From positions 186,001-250,000 of the forward strand of contig JALBYF010000007.1 in NCBI GenBank assembly GCA_023212725.1: a stretch of 64,000 bases of DNA. Direction: 5' to 3'. Under the pieces are notes generated by a model. The model worked only from the letters and a program-made list of their open reading frames with translations. It was not told the DNA's origin and made no database searches. This document shows positions 56,897 through 64,000 of the stretch, one piece after another (position 1 is the first letter of the stretch; every line of letters begins with the position of its first letter). The translations under genes and the position numbers were made by a program. The DNA comes from Tranzscheliella williamsii. Taxonomy: Eukaryota > Basidiomycota > Ustilaginomycetes > Ustilaginales > Ustilaginaceae.

Positions 56897-59012
56897 CGAC
56901 CTCAAGGCGCAGCGTGAGGCCAGACGCAGACTGCCGCACGCTGCGAAGCCATCTATCAAGAAGGAGGAAACGCGGTTTCCTGAGGCGAGCACCTCTACGT
57001 CGCCGTCAAGGGTGACGGCGGAAAGCCCCTTTGAAGCAGCCGAATCAATACGCGGTACAGGCTTAAAAGACCCGATAGTGGATGCCCGCCGCCAAGCGAA
57101 GGTGCCGAGGAAGGATCTTGATGGTACAGATGTCGAGGTCCGGAGCGAGTCGGTCTCTGGCAGGGGCCTTTTCTACTCGCCGCAGGGCTCACAGCAGCCC
57201 TCGCCGCCGTGCTCAGCAGGGAGTGTCTTGTTGCGTCTACAGCCGGATGTTGCTGTCCTGTCCACGTCGTTACTAGGCGTCCGATGCTCCGGCTGCTTCT
57301 GCAACGCATCGACATCCCATGCTGGCGCATCTGGCGGCTCCAGTACAGCTCCCCAAATGAGTTTGCAACGCTGTTCCGCGTGCAAAACAGTCAAGTACTG
57401 CTCTGCGAAATGCCAGAAGGACGACTGGAGAGTCCATAAGGAGGAATGCAAAGCGCTGCGCTCGTTGCAACAGCTCGCATCTCGGCGTGATCCATCGTTG
57501 CCGCCTGAAGCAGACGAGGAAGACCACAGGCAAGCCGGCGCGGGCCGCCACGAGCAGGCTGCCCATCGAATTCCGAGCGCTACCCTTCGTGCGATGGCGA
57601 GATGGGCCTGGGTGCGCAAAAGGCAATTCAGCAGAGCCAACCCAAGGCCGAAAGATGATCTTAGGTCAAACAGGGCCGAGCTGTCGTCACATCAGCTTGA
57701 AGCGTTTGGCGAGCTTGCTCTACGCCTGTCATACTACCTTACGGCTGCAGCCAGAGCCGATGGTTTGAACCGCACCGACGCCAGTACGGGCAATGGTTTC
57801 ACGGAAGCCCAAGCCTTGCAGGCAATTGGCGTCGACAAGGCCACAGACCTGCTCGATATGGTCATCCAGTTTTCTACGAACTCGTTTGCCCTTACGGACA
57901 GCGATCTAAGCTGCCTGGGTATCTGCCTGGACGCTAGAGCAGCCATGCTGAATCACAGTTGCGTGCCAAACGCAGCGATCGTATTCCCCTTTGCAGGCCA
58001 ATCCAAGGATATGATGCACCTCGTCGCACTGAAGACAGTCGAGCCGGGCGAAGAGCTTCTCGTGTCGTATGTAGACGTGGCAGACACGCAGCAAGCTCGT
58101 CAGGAACAGCTGCACGAGCGCTACCACTTCCAATGCCGATGCAAGCTCTGCCAACTTCCCGAGAACTCACGGAAGCCAGGCAAAAGCAGGTGGGTCGATC
58201 CGAGGGAGGCTATGTGGTGCAGCAAGAGGTGCGGCGGCTGGGTTAGCAGAGCAGATCTCCGCTCGATGGTACCAGCAGCATGCAGGCTGTGCAATTCGGC
58301 TACCGATCTGATGCAAAGTGACATTGACGATGACACAGCAAGCGCAAGCAACGTGCTGAACGAAGCGACGACCCTCTTGGACGCTGGCGATGCCGAGGCT
58401 GCGTGGACAAAATGCTCCGCTATCTTGCCGAGACTGGTGGAAAGGTACGCTCCGTCTTGCCAACCGCTCTTCCATCTCTTGCGGCTTGGCTGCACCGCTC
58501 TAATCGAAGTCGGATCCAAGGGTCTACCAGATATAGGTGACCAGGAGCCCGAACAAAGACAGCTCATGCAGCAGCAGTACGCGGGCGCGATCCGCAGCAC
58601 GGCGTACTGCTTTGAGGAGGCGATGCGGCTGCAAATGCTCGTTGTTGCAGGTGTTCAGGCTTCCCCCACGCCAATCTACGAGGCTGGCCACCCAGCGAGA
58701 GGCATTGCCATTGCTACGCTTGCCAAGTTGGTCCTAGCCCAGCTCTCGCAGAGTCATGAAGGGGCCGAAGCGCGGCTGCTTCACACAAACGGTGAGAATT
58801 TGTCAAAGCTGAGCGGGCATGGCTCCTCGATCCTCAAAAATCCGATCACAGTCCCGGCCGGAATGCGGCTGCAGGTTGCCCGACAACTTCTAATCCAAGC
58901 TGTCGGCGAGCTTGATACCGGCTTTGGTAGAACAAACCAGGGAGGACGAGCAGGCCAAGAGATGAGGACCGCGCTAAAGGAGCTCGAGCAAGAAGCCGCC
59001 ATGTTTGTATAA
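56883..59012 (+). CDS. MYND-SET (SMYD-like) lysine methyltransferase candidate
   Basis: ATG at 56883 (MPSFADLKAQREARRR) gives 709 residues. A split SET domain begins near residue 85 (VEVRSESVSGRGLFYS) and is interrupted by a MYND zinc finger at about 136-190 (CSGCFC, then CSACKTVKYCSAKCQKDDWRVHKEEC read in pieces). The catalytic SET core resumes with LNHSCVPNA at about 355, then GEELLVSYVD and the post-SET Cys cluster FQCRCKLCQL. The order SET-N, MYND, SET-C, post-SET is that of the SMYD group, whose members methylate histones or other proteins. A TPR-like helical C-terminus completes the SMYD layout. Substrate unknown. Confidence 0.85.
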   Translation: MPSFADLKAQREARRRLPHAAKPSIKKEETRFPEASTSTSPSRVTAESPFEAAESIRGTGLKDPIVDARRQAKVPRKDLDGTDVEVRSESVSGRGLFYSPQGSQQPSPPCSAGSVLLRLQPDVAVLSTSLLGVRCSGCFCNASTSHAGASGGSSTAPQMSLQRCSACKTVKYCSAKCQKDDWRVHKEECKALRSLQQLASRRDPSLPPEADEEDHRQAGAGRHEQAAHRIPSATLRAMARWAWVRKRQFSRANPRPKDDLRSNRAELSSHQLEAFGELALRLSYYLTAAARADGLNRTDASTGNGFTEAQALQAIGVDKATDLLDMVIQFSTNSFALTDSDLSCLGICLDARAAMLNHSCVPNAAIVFPFAGQSKDMMHLVALKTVEPGEELLVSYVDVADTQQARQEQLHERYHFQCRCKLCQLPENSRKPGKSRWVDPREAMWCSKRCGGWVSRADLRSMVPAACRLCNSATDLMQSDIDDDTASASNVLNEATTLLDAGDAEAAWTKCSAILPRLVERYAPSCQPLFHLLRLGCTALIEVGSKGLPDIGDQEPEQRQLMQQQYAGAIRSTAYCFEEAMRLQMLVVAGVQASPTPIYEAGHPARGIAIATLAKLVLAQLSQSHEGAEARLLHTNGENLSKLSGHGSSILKNPITVPAGMRLQVARQLLIQAVGELDTGFGRTNQGGRAGQEMRTALKELEQEAAMFV

Positions 59013-59726
59013 ACTAGCGACAAGCACGTTCACCTGGTCATCCTCATTGCCCTTTCAAATGTGCCTACCAGACCTCCCAGTCATGCGGGATGTGCGCTCA
59101 TCAGTGTTGGTCAATTCTTCCCCCTGATGCGCAGGCATAGCAGTTCTCAACCGACTGAACCACAACCATCATACATGTGAATGCGAATGTGAAGGTCCGG
59201 TAATGCAATCTAACATCTTTCAGGTCTCCTATCCGCTGCCTTCGCTCGACGCGTCTCTGATTAACGCGACAAAGCAAGGAAAGCGCTGAGCGGTGCAGCG
59301 AAGCGCGTCGGAAAGCTATCCAACACGTAAATTAGTATTTCACACATTCACATTCACAGCTGGCAGAGAAGCACACTCATACTCGACTGCCAAGCTTGAC
59401 CTCGAGGCTCAGCCAGAGCGCAACGCGCAACGCCGGCTTGGTCTTTACCTATCATATCCCTACTCAATCACCCCTTCCTTACATCTGCTCGCCTACTCGC
59501 ATACCCTGGCCTATTCAGGGGCGCAGCTCTTGCCACCACCTACACTGCACGTCAGCTGCTCGACTTCTGCCTGGCCTTCTTCTAGCTCGCAACACGCTTC
59601 TTTGGTTCTTGGGCGTTACAACCCCTACTGTCGCGCATCGGAACCGCCTGCGTGGCGTATCACGCCAAGCCCACCCTCCGTAGGCGTGCGTTGGTTCTTC
59701 TATACTGCCTCTCCTCTGAGAGAAAC
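59013..59726. promoter_or_regulatory. intergenic, MYND-SET 3' flank and PDS5 promoter
   Basis: No gene. CATTCACA-type elements at 59167-59187 and 59341-59360; a C/T-rich leader at about 59455-59700. Confidence 0.4.
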
Positions 59727-62700
59727 ATGGCTACTGCCACGGCTACTACGGTGGCCTCGGCCACGCGGCGTCAGGCGCTCGCCCGCCTTACGCTCAAGGG
59801 CAAACTCTATCAGAAGGGCACCTCCACCGATGCCCTGCTTAAGCGCGTCCGCCAGGTGCGCACAGAGCTCAGCGAGATGGACCAAGATGCCGTAGATGTC
59901 GCTTCGCTCCGAGATGTCTGCAAGGAACTCGTCACTCCTACTCTCATGCTCCACAAAGACAAGGCAGTCAAGGCCAATGTCGCCTGCTGCCTTGCCGATA
60001 TGCTTCGTCTCTTCGCCCCAAATGCTCCCTTCACCCCCGCAGAGCTACGCGACATCTTCCAGTTCTTTTTGCATCAACTCACCATGCCTACCGCCGGCCT
60101 TTCCAAACCTTCCGGACCCCAGTATCCGGAGTACTTTTACCTCCTGGAAAGCCTCAGCAACGTCAAAAGCGTCGTTCTTATCTGCGATCTCAACAACGCT
60201 GACGAGATGATGGCTGAATACTTCAAGGCATTTTTGGACCTTGCAAGGCCCGACATGTCCAAGAACGTCGAAATCTGCATTGCCGATATCCTTGTTCAGC
60301 TGATCGACGAGTGCGCCAGCTTGCCTTCCGAGGTCCTCGAGCTCCTGCTCGCCAACTTTACCAACAAAGCCGTCAAGCACAATCCTTCAGCCCACAGACT
60401 CGCAGCAGAAGTGTGTTCCAACACCAAAGACAGGCTGCAGAAATACGTTGCCCAGTATTTCAACGAAGTCATCATTGCGGCCTCCCGCGAGGAGGATCAG
60501 GACGAGCGTCTCGAGAGCTTGCAAACCGCTCATTCCCTTATCATTCAGATCAACCGCGTCGTGCCATCGTTGCTTCTCAATGTCATCCCACAGCTCGAGG
60601 AAGAATTGCGTGCCGAGGACGTTCAACTCCGCATCCTCGCCACCAAGGTGCTTGGTCAGATGTTTGCAGAGAAGCCATCAAACGCAACGGAAAGCGGCGA
60701 TCTGGCCAAACGATATACTGGCACATGGAGAGCGTGGCTCGGAAGAGCCAACGATAAATCCTCCAGCTTACGCGTGATTTGGGCCGAAAGCACCAAGCCC
60801 CTCCTCATACACCATCCCGAGCTGCGCTTCGACTTGACTCCCGTCCTTGAACAGAAGCTACTCGAGCCCGATGAGAGGGTGCGAGCCGCTATGGCAAAGA
60901 CACTCGGCGCGTTAGACTACGAGACGTCGCTACACCATCTCGACAAGTCAGTCCTGCTCAAGCTCGCCGATAGATGTAAGGACAAAAAGACAATGGTGCG
61001 GAAGGAGGCGCTTGAGGCTGTCGGCAAGCTTTACGACATGGCGTATCCAGAGATCGAAAATCATGATTCAGCCGCCACGCAACAGTTTGCCTGGATCCCG
61101 CAAGAAGTATTCAAGTGTCTTTACGCTGGTAACATCGACATGCAACAGTTGGTAGCAGCTACCGTCGAAAAGTACATTCTGCCTATCCCTGCCAACCTGG
61201 ACGAGGACGAAGGTGCCTGGATGAACCGCCTGCTACTTGTCATGAAGTTCATGGAGGCAGAAGCAACCAAGGCCATGCTCAGACTAACCAATCTCATCTT
61301 CACGCGACCCTCCATTTTCGACCACTTCCTCGACTCTTGTGAACAGTACAACGGAGGTGATGTCGCTGCCGACCTGGATTCTGCGGTCGTCAAGACAGCT
61401 ATGGCGGACCGTATACGGCGATGCTCAACCATGTTTGCTGACCCGGACAAGGCCAAGACCGACTTGCACGCTTTCGCCAAGCTCAACGACGCCCGCATAT
61501 ACAAGCTGCTCCGCGCCTGTTTTGATACGCAGTCAGATTTGAAGACGCTCGTTAAGAGCCGGAGCGACGCTTTACGGCGGATCGAGAACTCCAATAGCAA
61601 TATACTTGCGACCATGACCGTGCTTGTTCGGAGCGGATCCTTCTTCCTCGTAAACCGCTCCTCCGTCCCATACTTTATCAAAAGACTGCAGCACCAGCCC
61701 TCGCAAAGCAAAGCTAGGTCGTCGTCCTCGTCGCAACTTGACTCGCAAAGCAGCACGGATGCAGCCAATATGTCGGATGCCGAGGCTTCCCGCGCCTCGT
61801 CGCAGGAACTACTCGAGTTTATGGCTAAGCGATGTCCGGAGATGTTTGCGATGCACGTACCTGAGCTCTGCAAAGCCTTGTTCGAGGAAAACAACACGCT
61901 CCTCGCGCAAACCTGCCTACGAGCCTTGGCGGCCGTCGCACAGTGGAATGCGGCCAAGGTACAGCTGGACAAGAAGACCGTTGAGCGGCTGGCCAAATAC
62001 GTGCTGAAAGGTACTCCGCTGCAGTCCAAGTTCGCTGCCAAGCTGCTAGCAATTGTTGCTACCGGGGGCGCACGAGGAGGGCGTAAGGCTGCAGGGCAAA
62101 AGCCGGGCACACCCGGCATCTCCGTCTCTGGCTCGGCAGCCTATGGTGTGCTCGAGGAAGTGCTCGACAATGTGGCCAAGCACCTGTCGAGCGCAAAGCC
62201 CGACAGGCAGGTTGCGAGTCTGCACAGCCTGGCTCAGATGTTCAAGCATGCCCCAGACGCTTCCGAGAATGTCAGTGACACGGTGGTCAAGACGATCCTC
62301 TCCGATGTGCTGCTGAAACCGCTTCCGGCCAACAAGGCCAAGGCGTACGGCAATGGGGAAGAAGATTGGATCGAGGATTCGGCGATCGACCACGACCTCA
62401 ACTCGAAGCTGCTCGCCATCCAGGTCTTGACAAAGCGGTGCGAAGCATTCGCAGAGACCGAGAGTGCGAGCGACATGGCCAAGCCCATCTTCCGTCTGCT
62501 CTGGGCGGTGATCGCTGCAGGCGAGGCCAAGGCGACGCTGAACACGCCTGCGCCGGCCAAGTCGAGGATGCGTCTGCAGGCGGCCGTCTGTGTGCTCAAG
62601 CTGGCGCGGCACCCGGCCTACGACGCCTGCATTGGCCGCGAATACTTCCACCTCGCCTTTACGGTGCAGGATGAGTCGTTCAACGTGCGCTCGCGCATCC

Positions 62701-63479
62701 TGCACAAGCTGCTCACCTATCTCAAAACGCGCAAGATCGACTCGCGCTTCTTGGCCATGGCCTTTCTGGCGGCGTACGACCCCGAGGAAGAGAACCGCAA
62801 CATGGTGCTCCGGTACTGCCAGGCGACCTCGCGCGCGCTGCCGCCGGAGTACCGGCTGAAGCAGCTAGATGTCTCCTTCCCGCGCTTTGTCCACCTGCTG
62901 GCGAACCACCCGGACTTTTCGCGCGAGACCAGCGAGGACCTGGCGCAGTTTGTCCGCTATCTGGACTTTTTCCTGGACTGTCTGGCGGGGCCTGCCAACG
63001 TGTCGCTCTTCTACTATCTGGCGACGCGGGTCAAGGGGGTGCGCGATGCCGAGTCGCAGGGCGCGTCGGAGAATCTGTATGCGCTTTCCGAGCTGGCGCA
63101 GCTGGTGATCCGGCGGCGCAGCGTGCAGCACGGCTGGGCGGTCGAGAGCTACCCGGGCAAGATCACGCTCCCCGCCGACATCTTCAAGCCGCTGCCGAGC
63201 CGTGAGGTGCAGCGCGAGATCTACGACCGCCAGTACCTTCCCGCGGACCTGGCGCGGCAGCTCGCCGACGCGCGCCCCGCCAAGGCCGCGCGCCAGGCCT
63301 CCGCCGCCAGGTGGACCGTCGCCGCCATCGCCCCCGCCCGCAAGCGCCCCACCCCCGCCACCGCCCCCCGCCGCACCAAGAAACGCCGCACCCGCGTCGA
63401 CCACTCCCCCGCCTCCGACTCGCTCACCTCCCCCGACTCCGACAGCAACCAGAGCTCCGACCTCTCCGAGCCCGAGTAG
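59727..63479 (+). CDS. PDS5: PDS5 cohesin-associated HEAT-repeat protein
   Basis: ATG at 59727 gives 1250 residues; the frame before it starts only at a GTG. The N-terminal region matches Pds5 (LTLKGKLYQKG, then LLKRVRQVRTELSEMDQD, VKANVACCLADMLRLFAPNAPF in pieces, PQYPEYFYLLESLSNVKSVVL). The body is a long HEAT-repeat array, including the FVHLLANHPDF region, and the C-terminus is a basic, Ser/Pro/Asp-rich tail (RRTKKRRTR). Pds5 binds the Scc1 cohesin subunit with Wapl and Eco1 and both maintains and dissolves sister-chromatid cohesion. One exon. Codons become strongly C-ending after about 63240, in the tail. Confidence 0.92.
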   Translation: MATATATTVASATRRQALARLTLKGKLYQKGTSTDALLKRVRQVRTELSEMDQDAVDVASLRDVCKELVTPTLMLHKDKAVKANVACCLADMLRLFAPNAPFTPAELRDIFQFFLHQLTMPTAGLSKPSGPQYPEYFYLLESLSNVKSVVLICDLNNADEMMAEYFKAFLDLARPDMSKNVEICIADILVQLIDECASLPSEVLELLLANFTNKAVKHNPSAHRLAAEVCSNTKDRLQKYVAQYFNEVIIAASREEDQDERLESLQTAHSLIIQINRVVPSLLLNVIPQLEEELRAEDVQLRILATKVLGQMFAEKPSNATESGDLAKRYTGTWRAWLGRANDKSSSLRVIWAESTKPLLIHHPELRFDLTPVLEQKLLEPDERVRAAMAKTLGALDYETSLHHLDKSVLLKLADRCKDKKTMVRKEALEAVGKLYDMAYPEIENHDSAATQQFAWIPQEVFKCLYAGNIDMQQLVAATVEKYILPIPANLDEDEGAWMNRLLLVMKFMEAEATKAMLRLTNLIFTRPSIFDHFLDSCEQYNGGDVAADLDSAVVKTAMADRIRRCSTMFADPDKAKTDLHAFAKLNDARIYKLLRACFDTQSDLKTLVKSRSDALRRIENSNSNILATMTVLVRSGSFFLVNRSSVPYFIKRLQHQPSQSKARSSSSSQLDSQSSTDAANMSDAEASRASSQELLEFMAKRCPEMFAMHVPELCKALFEENNTLLAQTCLRALAAVAQWNAAKVQLDKKTVERLAKYVLKGTPLQSKFAAKLLAIVATGGARGGRKAAGQKPGTPGISVSGSAAYGVLEEVLDNVAKHLSSAKPDRQVASLHSLAQMFKHAPDASENVSDTVVKTILSDVLLKPLPANKAKAYGNGEEDWIEDSAIDHDLNSKLLAIQVLTKRCEAFAETESASDMAKPIFRLLWAVIAAGEAKATLNTPAPAKSRMRLQAAVCVLKLARHPAYDACIGREYFHLAFTVQDESFNVRSRILHKLLTYLKTRKIDSRFLAMAFLAAYDPEEENRNMVLRYCQATSRALPPEYRLKQLDVSFPRFVHLLANHPDFSRETSEDLAQFVRYLDFFLDCLAGPANVSLFYYLATRVKGVRDAESQGASENLYALSELAQLVIRRRSVQHGWAVESYPGKITLPADIFKPLPSREVQREIYDRQYLPADLARQLADARPAKAARQASAARWTVAAIAPARKRPTPATAPRRTKKRRTRVDHSPASDSLTSPDSDSNQSSDLSEPE

Positions 63480-63739
63480 CACTCCCCTCTACCCTACCCG
63501 CCCCGTCCGCTGTCTGCTATGTACTCGTACCCGCCTCGCTTGTGCCGACGCCCGAGCCATCTACCGTGTGACCCTCGACGCTCGACGCGCGAGCCTGCCC
63601 GTTTGCTGGCCGCCATGACGGCGAATCGGCGGTTTGGTACAAAGATAGAGTACAGGTCGTAGATTACAGTGGGACACGCTGAGGGAGGTGTGCGGAATAA
63701 CAGTGGTGATGGTGGAGGTGAGGGGGGTGGGGAGGGGGA

Positions 63740-64000
63740 TTAGCGCATCCAGGTGCCACGGCCGCGGGAGCCGCGCGGGCGGGGGCGGGCGGGCCATGCG
63801 CCGCGGAAGCCGCGGGGGGTGGGGGGCGGGGGGTGTGCGGGGGGGAGGTCTTCGTAGTCGCGCAGGTCGCGGTAGTCGCGCGGGTCGGGGCGGAGCATGT
63901 CGCGGGGGTCGGCATGCATCGTGCCGGCGACGGGAAGAACGGGGCCGTTGGCAAGCCCCAGGCTGCGGCCGCGCACGACAATGCCGCGCGCGTACGCGTC
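63740..64000 (-). CDS. Arg/Pro-rich protein, C-terminal fragment
   Basis: The frame is open to the window edge, so the 5' part is missing; 86 residues are visible. It reads DAYARGIVVRGRSLGLANG, then HADPRDMLRPDPRDYRDL and an Arg/Gly/Pro-rich end (RPRPRGSRGRGTW). The repeated P/Y-R-D motifs and the RG tail would suit an RNA-associated protein, but no family can be named. A competing frame (63664-63981) is also open, so the choice rests on the less biased composition and is uncertain. Confidence 0.4.
   Translation of the reverse strand, partial: DAYARGIVVRGRSLGLANGPVLPVAGTMHADPRDMLRPDPRDYRDLRDYEDLPPAHPPPPTPRGFRGAWPARPRPRGSRGRGTWMR

Noticed and set aside
1..64000. tRNA, rRNA, CRISPR array, transposon or long terminal repeat
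   Set aside because: No B-box-like GGTTCGAnTC with a matching acceptor stem, no regular spacer array, no transposase or reverse-transcriptase motif and no long terminal repeats were seen on reading both strands.

Overview
The window looks like nuclear chromosomal DNA of a smut fungus (Basidiomycota, Ustilaginomycotina, probably the Ustilaginaceae, i.e. the Ustilago/Sporisorium/Moesziomyces group). Reasons: GC-rich coding DNA, long intronless genes mixed with a few short GT-AG introns (about 75-110 bp), fungal housekeeping proteins, and a compact run of one-exon secreted-protein genes of the kind smuts use as host-interaction effectors. No tRNA, rRNA, CRISPR array, transposon or prophage is visible.

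Left part (1-35 kb), conserved genes on both strands: 3' end of PRP28 (splicing helicase); a TPR-like unknown; a Rho4-type GTPase; SSU72 (Pol II CTD phosphatase, one intron); TRM6 (tRNA m1A58 methyltransferase subunit); a PEX39-like KPWE-motif peroxin; the third subunit of DNA polymerase delta; DBP5 (mRNA export helicase, one intron); thioredoxin reductase; RAE1 (mRNA export WD40); an MSC7-type membrane aldehyde dehydrogenase; a PTEN-type phosphatase; CSN5 (COP9 deneddylase); a B-type cyclin with a five-codon first exon and a destruction box; FBH1 (F-box DNA helicase); a BolA2-like protein with a long extra tail; and NTA1 (N-terminal amidase).

Middle part (36.3-48.1 kb): seven consecutive plus-strand, one-exon genes for predicted secreted proteins with no recognisable enzyme domain. 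The first four share a domain with fixed residue spacing (P-V, then YG/FG, then a G-x motif exactly 10 residues on) and a dibasic site at residues 39-42 just after the signal peptide. The fifth and sixth are a tandem duplicate pair of equal length (319 aa) whose similarity extends into the promoter. The seventh is larger and carries an 8-residue repeat array. Five of the seven have a TATA box. This is the accessory, probably host-interaction island of the window.

Right part (48-64 kb), conserved genes again: ARP6 (SWR1 complex), COX19 (three exons, twin CX9C), alanine aminotransferase with a probable mitochondrial presequence, a disordered conserved unknown, a MYND-SET protein, PDS5 (cohesin regulator) and the 3' end of an Arg-rich unknown at the edge.

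Beyond the genes, many conserved genes show a switch from G-ending to C-ending codons in their 3' portion, on both strands; the effector genes do not show it clearly. All coordinates of spliced genes and starts were read by eye; homology calls rest on recognised motifs, not on searches.
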